Assembly: GCF_000389965.1 (NCBI RefSeq)
Contig: NC_021191.1
Coordinates: 8,185,501-8,249,500, forward strand
DNA: 64,000 nt
DNA from: Actinoplanes sp. N902-109
GTDB taxonomy: Bacteria; Actinomycetota; Actinomycetes; Mycobacteriales; Micromonosporaceae
Direction: 5' to 3'
The position numbers and the translations under genes are program-made. Shown piece after piece: positions 34,495 through 43,158 of the stretch (within the stretch, counting starts at the first letter, position 1; each line of letters begins with the position of its first letter). The notes beneath the pieces were generated by a model. It saw only the letters and a program-made list of their open reading frames with translations. It did not search any database and was not told where the DNA came from.

Positions 34495-35529
34495 GTGCCG
34501 CGACACAGCGCCCCGCAGCGCCCAGCCCGCCTGCGCCCCCGATTGGTTGTCACTCTTGTCGTCGCGGCCACCGGCCTCGGTGCCGCCATCTGGCTGCCGA
34601 CGCGCAACGACACCGCGGACGCCTCGGAACGCCGACACAACCCCGGCTCCGGCTTCCAGCGGGACCGCAACGCGCTCGACGCCTTCGCGGACGACTTCGA
34701 CGGCGGCGCCGGCAGCACGGTTGACCCGGCCAAGTGGACGCTGGGCACCAACCGCACCGACAGCGGGCTCGAGTTCAGCATGAGCACCCGCAACGCGCGG
34801 CTGGACGGCTCGGGCAATCTGATCGTCACCGCGCGCGCCGGGCGGACCGGCCGCACCTCGGCCCGGCTGGTCACGAGGAACACCTTCCAGCGCGAGTCGG
34901 GCTCGATCGCGGTCCGGGTCGCGGTGCCCGGCGGCGACGGCCTCAAGCCCGCGCTGGAGCTGGTCGGCGCCGGCCGGCCCAACCTGGGCACGATCAACCT
35001 GCTGGCCCGGGCCGAGCCGGGCGACTTCCACACGTACGAGGTGAGCTGGACCCCGCAACAGGTGACGTTCGCCGTGGACGGGACCGACGTGCAGCGGGTG
35101 AGCGCGCCCGGCGTCGCGACCGGCCAGCCGTTCGGCCTCGCACTGAGCCTGGCCGCTGACGACAACGCCGGCCTGCCCGCGCGGATGGTGGTCGACTTCG
35201 TCCGGGTGTCGCCGCTTTCCCCTCCCGCTTCGCCGTCCGCCGCCCCGTCAGCCTCGTCCTCGACTCCCCCGTCCGCCTCGCCCTCGACTCCCCCGTCCGC
35301 CCCGCCGGCGACTCCCCCGTCCGCCTCGCCCTCGGCCTCACCGTCGGCTTCGGTCCCTCCTTCGGCGGAGCCGAGTTCTCCGGCGGTCAAGGCGTGGGCG
35401 GCGTTCACCGACTACAAGGCCGGCGACGTCGTGAGTTACAAGGGTACGGACTACGAGGTGCTCGAGGCGCACACCTCGCTGCCCGGCTGGGAACCGACGG
35501 CGGTGCCCTCGCTGTTCAAGAAACTCTGA
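34495..35529 (+). CDS. secreted GH16-fold pseudo-enzyme with C-terminal carbohydrate-binding module
   Basis: A 344-residue secreted protein. Signal segment is residues 16-36. A shortened GH16 jelly-roll domain (about 62-240) contains DDFDGGAGSTVDPAKW and FHTYEVSWTPQQVTFAVDG. A Pro/Ser linker (about 243-297) leads to a 45-residue module (AWAAFTDYKAGDVVSYKG...) of the CBM5/12 chitin/cellulose-binding type. The GH16 catalytic box ExDxxE is replaced by TINLLA (residues 166-171), so both catalytic glutamates and the aspartate are lost. About 30 residues after it are deleted. Probably a non-hydrolytic polysaccharide-binding protein. Start GTG with GGAGG upstream. Confidence 0.85.
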   Translation: MPRHSAPQRPARLRPRLVVTLVVAATGLGAAIWLPTRNDTADASERRHNPGSGFQRDRNALDAFADDFDGGAGSTVDPAKWTLGTNRTDSGLEFSMSTRNARLDGSGNLIVTARAGRTGRTSARLVTRNTFQRESGSIAVRVAVPGGDGLKPALELVGAGRPNLGTINLLARAEPGDFHTYEVSWTPQQVTFAVDGTDVQRVSAPGVATGQPFGLALSLAADDNAGLPARMVVDFVRVSPLSPPASPSAAPSASSSTPPSASPSTPPSAPPATPPSASPSASPSASVPPSAEPSSPAVKAWAAFTDYKAGDVVSYKGTDYEVLEAHTSLPGWEPTAVPSLFKKL

Positions 35530-35550
35530 AATTTCGCGTTATCCGGGAGT

Positions 35551-35566
35551 GAGAAAGCGCTCTCTC
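35551..35566. promoter_or_regulatory. LacI-family-type operator at the GH16 promoter
   Basis: GAGAAAGCGCTCTCTC centres on AGCGCT with near-perfect dyad arms (one mismatch), the pattern bound by LacI-family sugar repressors. It abuts a TTGACG -35 element (35567-35572) with a TAACAC-like -10 (35589-35594). Confidence 0.6.
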
Positions 35567-35637
35567 TTGACGAGGCCGGTCGATTTGTTAACACTGCGAA
35601 CTGATCGCCGTCCTCTTCCCCCGGAGGCTTCATCCCC

Positions 35638-36885
35638 ATGTTCAAGAAACGGGTACTGCTCGCCGCGGCCGTCGTCGCGGTGACCCTCTCGGGCGGCCTG
35701 TTCGCGGCCTCCCGCAACGACACCGCCGATGCCGCCGTGGGTGGCATCACGTTCGCCGACGAGTTCAACGGCTCCGCCGGCTCCCCGGTCGACGGCTCCA
35801 AGTGGAAATTCGACATCGGTGGCAGCGGCTGGGGCAACAGCGAGCTGGAGTACTACACCAACTCGACCAGCAACGTGTACCAGGATGGCGCCGGCCACCT
35901 CGCGATCACCGCGCGCAAGGAGAACCCGGCCAACTACCAGTGCTCCTACGGCACCTGCCAGTACACCTCCGGCCGCATCCTGACCGCCGACAAGTTCTCC
36001 CAGACGTACGGCCGCTTCGAGGCCAGCATCAAGATCCCCAAGGGTCAGGGCATCTGGCCGGCGTTCTGGATGCTCGGCGGCAACAGCTGGCCGAACACCG
36101 GCGAGATCGACATCATGGAGAACGTCGGCAAGGCACCGAACACCGTCTACGGCACCGTGCACGGCCCGGGCTACTCCGGCTCCGGCGGCATCGGTGGCAA
36201 CAAGACGATCAGTGCCCCGCTCGGCGACGCGTTCCACACGTACGCCGTCGAATGGTCGCCCAACCTGATCAAGTGGTTCCTCGACGGTCAGCAGTACTTC
36301 AGCGTCGACCCGTCGAAGATCAACGGCAACCAGTGGGTGTACGACCACAACTTCTTCATGATCCTCAACGTCGCGGTCGGCGGGGCCTGGCCCGGCAACC
36401 CGGACGGCAGCACGGTGTTCCCGCAGACCATGCTCGTCGACTGGGTGCGCGTCAACGCCTGGAACAACGACGGTGGCAGCACCACCCCACCGCCGTCGAC
36501 CACCGGTAACGCGCTCAAGTCCAACCTCAACGGCCGCTGCATCGACATCCCGAACGGCACCGCCAGCGACGGTGCCCGGCTGCAGATGTGGGACTGCAAC
36601 GGCACGGCCGCGCAGAAGTGGTCGTTCAACAGCGATGGCACCCTGCGCGCGCTTGGCAAGTGCTTCGACCCGGCCGGTGGCGCGCTGACCAACGGCACGG
36701 CCATCCAGCTCGTCACCTGCAACGGCAACCCGGTGCAGCGCTGGACCCTCTCCGGCGCCGGTGACCTGGTGAACCTGTCCGCCAACCGGTGCGTCGACAT
36801 CGTCGACAACAACTCCGCGAACGGCGCGAAGCTCCAGCTCTGGGACTGCGCCGGCACCGCGAACCAGAAGTGGGCCAAGGCCTGA
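35638..36885 (+). CDS. secreted GH16 endo-beta-glucanase with ricin-type lectin domain
   Basis: A 415-residue secreted glycoside hydrolase, probably an endo-1,3-beta-glucanase (laminarinase). Signal segment is residues 1-24. The GH16 domain (about 35-275) has the intact catalytic box GEIDIMENVG with nucleophile Glu156, Asp158 and acid/base Glu161. GSGWGNSELEYYT and IWPAFWMLG are typical of 1,3-beta-glucanases. After a short Thr/Pro linker, a CBM13/ricin B domain (about 288-415) shows QxW repeats (QKWSF, QRWTL, QKWAK). It shares the RNDTADA signal-region motif with the neighbouring pseudo-enzyme, suggesting duplication. Confidence 0.95.
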   Translation: MFKKRVLLAAAVVAVTLSGGLFAASRNDTADAAVGGITFADEFNGSAGSPVDGSKWKFDIGGSGWGNSELEYYTNSTSNVYQDGAGHLAITARKENPANYQCSYGTCQYTSGRILTADKFSQTYGRFEASIKIPKGQGIWPAFWMLGGNSWPNTGEIDIMENVGKAPNTVYGTVHGPGYSGSGGIGGNKTISAPLGDAFHTYAVEWSPNLIKWFLDGQQYFSVDPSKINGNQWVYDHNFFMILNVAVGGAWPGNPDGSTVFPQTMLVDWVRVNAWNNDGGSTTPPPSTTGNALKSNLNGRCIDIPNGTASDGARLQMWDCNGTAAQKWSFNSDGTLRALGKCFDPAGGALTNGTAIQLVTCNGNPVQRWTLSGAGDLVNLSANRCVDIVDNNSANGAKLQLWDCAGTANQKWAKA

Positions 36886-36896
36886 TCTGCGGCCCT

Positions 36897-36930
36897 CGAA
36901 AGGCCGGTCGCCGCGGCGGCCGGCCTTTCG
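36897..36930. terminator. terminator between GH16 glucanase and chitosanase
   Basis: CGAAAGGCCGG (36897-36907) and CCGGCCTTTCG (36920-36930) form a perfect 11-bp stem with a 12-nt loop, placed between the two convergent genes. Confidence 0.85.
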
Positions 36931-36937
36931 TCTGCGG

Positions 36938-38179
36938 TCATCCAGCGGTGAACCGGTCGCCGTAGACGCGCCAGGTCAGCGGACCGTTCAGGTCGAGGTT
37001 GCCGGCCCTGAGGAACACCCGCTGCGCGGTCTCCACCCGGCTGACGTCGTTGTGCGCCTCCTCGGTGCGCATCTCGGTCACCCGCGCGTCGAGGAAGGCG
37101 GACAGCCAGGTGATCTCGTCGCCGCCCTGCTTCGGGGGCCTGGCCACCCGCAGCGCTGCCGACCGGATGCCGCGCAGGCCGGACACCCCGTGCATGACAG
37201 CCGCGTCGTAGTAGGCGAACTGACCGAGCGCCCGCACACCGTCGGTGGTCGCCATCGTCACGGCCGGACCGAAGTACATCCGGTCGCGTTCGTCCTCCTG
37301 CACCTTCTGGAAGATCGGGTCGGTTGCGGCCTTCTTCCAGGCCGTGGGAAAGCCCGGGTCGAGGCCGGCGTGCGAGTCCGACCCGTCCACCGTACGCAGG
37401 GCCGGCAGGTATCGCGCCAGCACGTTGCCGGGCTTCCGCCGGGTGTACTCGGTGACCACCGCCAGCATGTCCGACGTACCGGAGCAGAATCCGATGATCC
37501 CGCCGGTGTAGCCGCGCCCGTCGCCGATGTCCTCGAGGTAATCGTACTGCCCACGCCAGTCGACGGTGGAATTCTCGGCGGTGGAGACCAGCTCGAAGGC
37601 CAGCTCCTTCTTGCGCGGATCGGTGAGCCCGGTGGCCGCTTCCGGCACCGTGGGCGGCTCGCTGGCGACGGGGACCGCCGGGGCGACCGGGCCGGGACCG
37701 TACGCCCGGAGCTCGTACAGGGAGAAGCCGGACGCCCAGGCCCGCTGGGTGGCCAGCAGCCGCAGGAAGCGGCCGGCGCCGCGGAGTTTCTTCACGTCGT
37801 CGACACCACCGTCAGCGCTGCCGGTGGTGTAGATGTCGGTCCAGGTCGCGCCGTCCGCGGAGGTCTGCAGCCGATAGGCGCGTGCGTATGCCGCGTCCCA
37901 GCTCAACCGCACCCGGGTGATCCGCTGGGTGCGGCCGAGATCGACGCGCAGCCACTGGGTCGCGGGCAGCGCACCGCTGCGCCACCTGGTCGCGGCGTTG
38001 CCGTCCACGGCCAGCGCGGCCCCGGCCGTGGCCGACTGCACGCTGGACGCCACGGCCGGACGGGCCCGGGACAGCAGCAGGTCCGGTGCCGCGTCGGCGG
38101 TGACCGTGATGACCAGCGGCACCGTGCAGACGGCAGCGACGCCCACCCCCAATGCGACCGCTTTCGCCCGCACACCCAT
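36938..38179 (-). CDS. secreted GH46 chitosanase with N-terminal discoidin (F5/8C) module
   Basis: A 413-residue secreted enzyme hydrolysing chitosan. Signal segment is residues 7-31. An F5/8-type C carbohydrate-binding domain (about 38-160) contains AVDGNAATRWRSG, WLRVDLG and FLRLLATQ. The GH46 catalytic domain (about 187-413) has Glu202 in STAENSTVDW and Asp220 in EDIGDGRGYTGG, spaced 18 residues apart exactly as the Glu22/Asp40 pair of the Streptomyces N174 enzyme. Convergent with the glucanase gene; together they suggest fungal cell-wall attack. Confidence 0.95.
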   Translation of the reverse strand: MGVRAKAVALGVGVAAVCTVPLVITVTADAAPDLLLSRARPAVASSVQSATAGAALAVDGNAATRWRSGALPATQWLRVDLGRTQRITRVRLSWDAAYARAYRLQTSADGATWTDIYTTGSADGGVDDVKKLRGAGRFLRLLATQRAWASGFSLYELRAYGPGPVAPAVPVASEPPTVPEAATGLTDPRKKELAFELVSTAENSTVDWRGQYDYLEDIGDGRGYTGGIIGFCSGTSDMLAVVTEYTRRKPGNVLARYLPALRTVDGSDSHAGLDPGFPTAWKKAATDPIFQKVQEDERDRMYFGPAVTMATTDGVRALGQFAYYDAAVMHGVSGLRGIRSAALRVARPPKQGGDEITWLSAFLDARVTEMRTEEAHNDVSRVETAQRVFLRAGNLDLNGPLTWRVYGDRFTAG

Positions 38180-38203
38180 GGTTGAGAAGGTAGGCGCGCC
38201 GGA

Positions 38204-38455
38204 TCAACGACGTTTGCGGTTCCGCGAAATCAGCACGACGGCCAGGATGATGGCGCCGACGACCACCAGACAGCAGATACCGGCGATCGGGAAGAAGCCG
38301 AAGCCGCTGCGGCGGCGCCGGTAACGGGCGGCCTCCAGGGCGACCTGGTCGACGCCCTTGCTCGCGGCCCAGGCATGAGCCGGGATCACCAGGGCGAGCA
38401 CCGCCCCGGTCACAGTGGCACACAACCGACCCCAGAATTTCACTACAGCAGACAT
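38204..38455 (-). CDS. small secreted or membrane-anchored protein
   Basis: An 83-residue protein. N-terminal signal-like helix (residues 9-30, VIPAHAWAA with a possible cleavage after AWA). A basic loop EAARYRRRRSG is followed by a second hydrophobic helix (FPIAGICCLVVVGAIILAVVLI) and an RNRKRR tail. No family recognised. It is divergent from malQ and downstream of nothing obvious; it may be an envelope component. Confidence 0.65.
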   Translation of the reverse strand: MSAVVKFWGRLCATVTGAVLALVIPAHAWAASKGVDQVALEAARYRRRRSGFGFFPIAGICCLVVVGAIILAVVLISRNRKRR

Positions 38456-38533
38456 GTGAACCAGTCTGGCTGAAGGTGGCAAGCAGCGCCTGGCGGGTAT
38501 GCAGGGCGCGGAAACCTGAACAAGGGGGCGAAG

Positions 38534-40477
38534 TTGGACGCTGACTTGACGGCGCTGGCAGAAGCGCACGGCGTGGCGACCTGGTACGAGGACTGGCACC
38601 GCGAGCGCAAGGACGTGTCGCCGGACTCGGTGATCGGGGTGCTCAAGCTGCTCGGCGTGGACGCGGGCAGCCCGGCCGCGATCAAGCGGGAGCTGGCCGC
38701 GATCCGCACCGCCAAGGAGCAGAAACGACTGCCCGGTACGGTCGTCGTCCGGTTCGGTGAGGCACAGCCGCTGGCCGCCCCCGGGGTGGTCACGCTGGAG
38801 GACGGCACCGAGCGGCAGGTGAGCGAGATCCCCGCCGACCTGCCGCTGGGCTGGCACACCCTGCGCTCCGCGGACCGGCAGAGCACGCTGGTCGTGGTGC
38901 CGGCCGAGCTGCCCGAACCACCCGAGTCGTGGGGCTGGATGCTGCAGCTCTACTCGCTGCACTCGGCTGCGTCCTGGGGCATGGGCGACCTCGGCGACCT
39001 GCGCACGTTTGTCGAGCACAGCCAGGGTGCCGGGCTGGTGCTGCTCAACCCGTTGCACGCGATCACCCCGACGTTGCCGGTGCCGTCGTCGCCGTACTCG
39101 CCGTCCAGCCGCCGCTTCGCCAACCCGTTGTACCTGCGGGTTGCCGACACCGATGCGTACCGCCGGGCCGATCCGCCGTTGCGGGAGCAGGTGGATGCGC
39201 TCAAGCCGCGGCCCACCGCGGACGGGCTCATCGACTACAGCGCGGTGTGGCAGGCCAAGCGGGCGGCGCTGGAGCTGCTGTGGCCGCTGGCCGGGGAGGT
39301 CGACCTGGACGCCGATCCGGGCCTGACCGACTTCGCGACCTTCTGTGTGCTCGCCGAGCGGCACGGTGCCAACTGGCAGGAGTGGCCGGCCGAGCTGCGC
39401 CGGCCGGACACCCCCGCGGTGGCCGAGGCGCGCCGCAGCGACCGCGTCGCCTTCCACGTGTGGCTGCAGCAGTTGCTGGACCAGCAGCTCGACGCGGCCA
39501 ACCAGGCCGCCCGTGACCAGGGCATGCCGGTCGGCATCGTGCACGACCTGGCGGTGGGCATCGACCCCAGCGGAGCCGACGGGTGGCTGCTGCAGGACGT
39601 CCTCGCCGCCGGGGTGCACGCGGGCGCACCGCCGGACGCCTTCAACCAGCTCGGTCAGGACTGGGGGCTCGCTGCCTGGCGGCCCGACCAGCTCATCGAG
39701 ACCGGCTACGCGGCCTACCGCGACATGCTGCGCCGCATCTTCCGGCGGGCGGGCGGCCTGCGGGTCGACCACGTCGCCGGGTTGTGGCGGCTGTGGTGGG
39801 TGCCGCCGGGCATGGGCGCGGCCGAGGGTACGTACGTGCACTACGACCCGGACGCGATGCTCGGCATCCTGGCGCTCGAGGCGCACCGCGCCGGAGCCGT
39901 GGTCATCGGCGAGGACCTGGGCACGGTGCAGCCGGTGGTGACCGAGACGCTGGAACGGATGAACATGCTCGGCTCGGCCGTGCTGTGGTTCACCCGTGAC
40001 TACGAGGACGACCCGGACGAGGGCTACCTGCCGGCCGCCCGCTATCCACGCAACGCGCTGGCCTCCGTCTCCACCCACGACCTGCCCACGGCCGCCGGCT
40101 TCCTGGTGGGCGAGCAGGTCCGGGTCCGCGCCGAGCTCGGTCAGCTGGCCGGGCCGGTCGAGGACGAGCAGGCGTACGCCGACAAGGACCGGGCGCAGCT
40201 GCTCACCCGGCTCACCGAGGAGGGCCTGATCACGCCGGACAGCACGGCTGAGGAGATCGTGACGGCGATGCACGCCTTCCTGGCCCGCACCCCGTCCCGG
40301 CTGATCACCGCGTCGCTCTACGACGTCCTGGGCGAGGTCGACCAGCCCAACCTGCCGGGCACCACGGACGAGTACCCCAACTGGCGGATGCCGCTGCGGG
40401 AGAGCCTGGAAGACATCGTGGCCGACCCGCGGGTGACCCGGGTCGCAGCGGTGCTGAACGCTCGTAAGCCTGGCTGA
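38534..40477 (+). CDS. malQ: 4-alpha-glucanotransferase (amylomaltase)
   Basis: A 647-residue GH77 enzyme transferring alpha-1,4-glucan segments, part of maltodextrin/glycogen metabolism. It has the long actinobacterial N-terminal region (about 1-130), then the GH77 barrel: SSPYSPSSRRFANPLYL, GIVHDLAVGIDPSGAD, LRVDHVAGLWRLWWVP with the nucleophile Asp, VIGEDLGTVQP with the acid/base Glu, and SVSTHDLPTAAGF. The start codon is TTG at 38534. Intracellular. Confidence 0.95.
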   Translation: MDADLTALAEAHGVATWYEDWHRERKDVSPDSVIGVLKLLGVDAGSPAAIKRELAAIRTAKEQKRLPGTVVVRFGEAQPLAAPGVVTLEDGTERQVSEIPADLPLGWHTLRSADRQSTLVVVPAELPEPPESWGWMLQLYSLHSAASWGMGDLGDLRTFVEHSQGAGLVLLNPLHAITPTLPVPSSPYSPSSRRFANPLYLRVADTDAYRRADPPLREQVDALKPRPTADGLIDYSAVWQAKRAALELLWPLAGEVDLDADPGLTDFATFCVLAERHGANWQEWPAELRRPDTPAVAEARRSDRVAFHVWLQQLLDQQLDAANQAARDQGMPVGIVHDLAVGIDPSGADGWLLQDVLAAGVHAGAPPDAFNQLGQDWGLAAWRPDQLIETGYAAYRDMLRRIFRRAGGLRVDHVAGLWRLWWVPPGMGAAEGTYVHYDPDAMLGILALEAHRAGAVVIGEDLGTVQPVVTETLERMNMLGSAVLWFTRDYEDDPDEGYLPAARYPRNALASVSTHDLPTAAGFLVGEQVRVRAELGQLAGPVEDEQAYADKDRAQLLTRLTEEGLITPDSTAEEIVTAMHAFLARTPSRLITASLYDVLGEVDQPNLPGTTDEYPNWRMPLRESLEDIVADPRVTRVAAVLNARKPG

Positions 40478-40544
40478 TGTTTTCTCCGGCCTGGTCCGGG
40501 AAGCCTTACTGGTGTTCCCTTCGGCAACGAGAAAGGACCCGATC

Positions 40545-40724
40545 ATGGGCTTCATGGACCAGGCCAAGGACTTCGCCGACAAGCACGACAAGCAGGTCGA
40601 CCAGGGCATCGAGAAGGCCGGCGAGCAGGTCGACCAGCGCACCGGCGACAAGTACGACGGCCAGACCGACAAGGCCGTCGACTTCGCGCAGCAGCGCACC
40701 GGCGACGGCGACACCAACAACTAG
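40545..40724 (+). CDS. MT0933/Rv0909-like antitoxin-family small protein
   Basis: A 59-residue highly charged protein with heptad-like repeats: MGFMDQAKDFADKHDKQVDQ and later TGDKYDGQTDKAVDFAQQRT. This pattern matches the MT0933 antitoxin family of actinobacteria (VapB-unrelated). The usual SRPBCC-type toxin partner is absent, so it may instead be an orphan stress protein. Start ATG 40545 with AAAGGA upstream. Confidence 0.7.
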   Translation: MGFMDQAKDFADKHDKQVDQGIEKAGEQVDQRTGDKYDGQTDKAVDFAQQRTGDGDTNN

Positions 40725-40726
40725 TT

Positions 40727-41095
40727 TCAGATCGACAACGGCTCGGGGCCGGGGTCGTCGTCCACCGCGAACAGCATCGGGTGGACGGCCAGCCGGACGT
40801 CGCGTTCGCGGCACCGGGCCGGTGGCAGCAACGACGAGTGATGCTCGGGGTGTTCGCCGCAGTGCCGCAACGCCCGGGTGACCGCATCCGAATGGTGCCG
40901 GCCACCGCCGTACTCGCCGCAGCTCGCACAGTCCCAGCGCCAGTAGGCCGGGCCGTCCTCGGATTCGTACCGCCGGATCGTGAGGGGCGGCCCGGCCTGG
41001 TGCTGAGCCTCGGCCAGGATGGCCGGCATCTCGGCAGCCGGCGGGCCGAAGATCCGCTCCGGTGCTGAAACCAACGTGTTGGACACCCGTGCCAC
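40727..41095 (-). CDS. hypothetical protein with cysteine/histidine cluster
   Basis: A 122-residue soluble protein starting with GTG at 41095. The central WRWDCASCGEYGG and the following HHSDAVTRALRHCGEH contain CxxC and later His/Cys residues that could bind zinc. I do not recognise the family. Convergent with the antitoxin-like gene (2-bp gap) and divergent from the MEDS/ATPase gene. Confidence 0.6.
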   Translation of the reverse strand: MARVSNTLVSAPERIFGPPAAEMPAILAEAQHQAGPPLTIRRYESEDGPAYWRWDCASCGEYGGGRHHSDAVTRALRHCGEHPEHHSSLLPPARCRERDVRLAVHPMLFAVDDDPGPEPLSI

Positions 41096-41263
41096 CTCTC
41101 GAGATCGACCTTGGCGGGGTCTCAGTGTGGACCGGACATCCGGGCCGTGACCGGCACTTCCGGCGTCAGTTCACCCGCAGCGGTGCCGACTCGGGCCATC
41201 GCTTCCCGGCCGCCGTCGCACCGGTGTTACCGTGGTCGATCAGCGGTGCTCGGAGGTGGCTCA

Positions 41264-42181
41264 GTGGCGTTCACCCACTCGGCATTCCTCTATGACAGCG
41301 ACTCCGCCTATGCGACCACCCTGGTCCCCTTCGTGCGCGATGCGCTGGCCGACGACGGTGCCGTGGCAGTGGCCGCCGCACCCGACCGCATCGCGGTGCT
41401 GCGTGACGCGCTCGGCGCCGACGCCCGCGCGGTTCGCTTCCTACCCGCCGACGAGTGGTACGTCCGCCCGGTGCGCACCATCGCCGGCTGGGCCCACCTG
41501 CTCAAAACCGCCGCGGCGAGCGGCCGTCCCGTGATCCACCTGGTCGGGCACATCCCCTTCCACGCCGAGCAGACGTCCTGGGTGCGCTTCGAGGCGGCCA
41601 TGAACGCGGCGCTCGCCCCGCTGACCGGCCATCTGCTGTGCCCGTACGACCGGCGCAGCCTGCCACCCGACGTCCTGCGGGCGGCCGGGCGCACCCATCC
41701 ACGGGTGCACGACGGTGGCTGGTGCGCGAGCACCGACTACGAGCCGCCCGACCGGGTGCTGACCGAGCTGCCCGAGCCGGCCTGGCCGGTCAGTGGCGAG
41801 CCGGTGCTGACCGCGACCATCACCGACTCGGTGGCCGAGCTGCGCGCCGAGGTGCGCGAACGGGCCCGCGCCGAGGGCTGGCTGCCGATCGACCGGGTGG
41901 AGAGCCTGGTGCTGGCGGTCAGCGAGATCGCCACCAACGGCATCCGGCATGGCGGCGCGCAGCGTGCCCTGCGCCTCTGGGTCGCCCCGGAGGCGGTGAT
42001 CTGCGAGGTCACCGATGACGGCGCGAAGCCTCCGGCACCGCTGGCCGGCTATCTGCCACCGGCTCCGGGGGTGTCCGGGGGCATGGGCCTGTGGCTGGTC
42101 CAGCAGCTGTGCGACTCGATGGCGATCCGCCAGGACAACGGTGTCACCCGGGCCCGTTTCGCCCTGCGCCGCGCGGCTTAG
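41264..42181 (+). CDS. MEDS-domain and RsbW-type ATPase regulator (RsbA-like)
   Basis: A 305-residue protein from the GTG at 41264 (RBS GGAGG). The N-terminal MEDS sensor domain (about 1-160) opens FTHSAFLYDSDSAYATTLVP and includes WAHLLKTAA and HLVGHIPFH. The C-terminal GHKL ATPase (about 185-305) has N-box AVSEIATNGIRHG and G-box GGMGLWLVQQLCD. This domain pair is found in RsbA-like anti-sigma regulators of Streptomyces and relatives. The upstream in-frame extension to 41111 has no support. Confidence 0.85.
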   Translation: MAFTHSAFLYDSDSAYATTLVPFVRDALADDGAVAVAAAPDRIAVLRDALGADARAVRFLPADEWYVRPVRTIAGWAHLLKTAAASGRPVIHLVGHIPFHAEQTSWVRFEAAMNAALAPLTGHLLCPYDRRSLPPDVLRAAGRTHPRVHDGGWCASTDYEPPDRVLTELPEPAWPVSGEPVLTATITDSVAELRAEVRERARAEGWLPIDRVESLVLAVSEIATNGIRHGGAQRALRLWVAPEAVICEVTDDGAKPPAPLAGYLPPAPGVSGGMGLWLVQQLCDSMAIRQDNGVTRARFALRRAA

Positions 42182-42184
42182 CCG

Positions 42185-42240
42185 CCACCGCGCGGGAAGG
42201 CCTCCACCGCGCGGACCAGCTTCCACCGCGCGGCATAGTG
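42185..42240. repeat. three 19-bp direct repeats upstream of the spermidine-synthase-like gene
   Basis: The 11-mer CCACCGCGCGG begins at 42185, 42204 and 42223, a strict 19-bp period. The region separates the MEDS/ATPase stop (42181) from the GTG start at 42248. Confidence 0.7.
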
Positions 42241-42247
42241 TTCAGGC

Positions 42248-43099
42248 GTGGCACAGCGCAGGCGGGGCGAACGACGGACCGAAGTGGTGGCCTCCGGTCT
42301 CGCCGAGCTGGTGCCGGACCCGGACCGCGGCGGCGGCTGGACGCTGCTGCTCGACGGCGCCCCCCAGTCACACGTCGACCTGGACGATCCGACCTACCTG
42401 GAGTTCGAATACGTACGACGGATCGCCGCGGCCATCGACCTGGTCGCGCCGGCCGGGACGCCGCTGCGGGTGCTGCACCTGGGTGGCGGGGCGCTGACCC
42501 TGCCGCGCTACGTCGCGGCCACCCGGCCCGGCTCGCCGCAGCGCGTCGTGGAGATCGACGGACCGCTGGTCGAGCTGGTGCGATCGGCCCTGCCGTGGGA
42601 CGCCCGGGCAAAAATTCGGGTACGGGTGGGCGACGCCCGCGAGGCGGTCACCGGGATGCGTGACGAAGGTTACGACGTCGTGGTGGTCGACGTGTTCGCC
42701 GGTGCCCGCACACCCGCCCATCTCGCATCTGCCGAGTTCGTCCGCGAGGTGGCCCGCGTCCTGGCCCCCGACGGGTGGATGATCGCCAATGTCGCGGACG
42801 GGCCACCGCTGACCTACGCGCGCACCCAGGTGGCCACCATCCGGTCGGTGCTCCCCCAGGCCGCGCTGGTCGCCGACGCGGCAGTGCTGCGCGGGCGGCG
42901 CTTCGGCAATCTGGTGGTGCTCGCCGGCCGCACCCCGCCGCCGGTCGACAAGCTCGCCCGCCGAGCCGCCGGCGACTGGTTCCCGGGCCGGGTGGAAATA
43001 GATCTCGATCGATTCTCCGCGGGACGCCCACCCGCCACGGACGTCGATGCCGTGGCCTCCCCCACACCCCCGGAAAGCCTGTTCAGCAGCCGGACGTAG
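42248..43099 (+). CDS. spermidine synthase-like methyltransferase-fold protein
   Basis: A 283-residue protein with the Rossmann aminopropyl/methyltransferase fold. Motif I is VLHLGGGALTLPRYVA; EIDGPLVELV is the acidic ligand after strand 2; DAREAVTGM and VVVVDVFAGARTPAHLAS follow. Many actinobacterial proteins like this are annotated spermidine synthase but lack proven polyamine activity. Here the speD/speE context is absent, so the reaction is uncertain. GTG start at 42248. Confidence 0.8.
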   Translation: MAQRRRGERRTEVVASGLAELVPDPDRGGGWTLLLDGAPQSHVDLDDPTYLEFEYVRRIAAAIDLVAPAGTPLRVLHLGGGALTLPRYVAATRPGSPQRVVEIDGPLVELVRSALPWDARAKIRVRVGDAREAVTGMRDEGYDVVVVDVFAGARTPAHLASAEFVREVARVLAPDGWMIANVADGPPLTYARTQVATIRSVLPQAALVADAAVLRGRRFGNLVVLAGRTPPPVDKLARRAAGDWFPGRVEIDLDRFSAGRPPATDVDAVASPTPPESLFSSRT

Positions 43100-43158
43100 C
43101 CGTGAAATGGCCCTCCGGCGGGTTGTCGCCGGTCCGGAAAGTCGATCTAATCGAAGGC

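Noticed and set aside
38204..40720. 838-codon frame antisense to malQ
   Set aside because: Only its last 83 codons, with a separate start at 38455, look like a real protein. The rest is the shadow of malQ.
34495..41095. Biosynthetic gene cluster
   Set aside because: The genes are polysaccharide hydrolases, a binder and MalQ; no core biosynthetic enzyme, carrier protein or transporter set is present.
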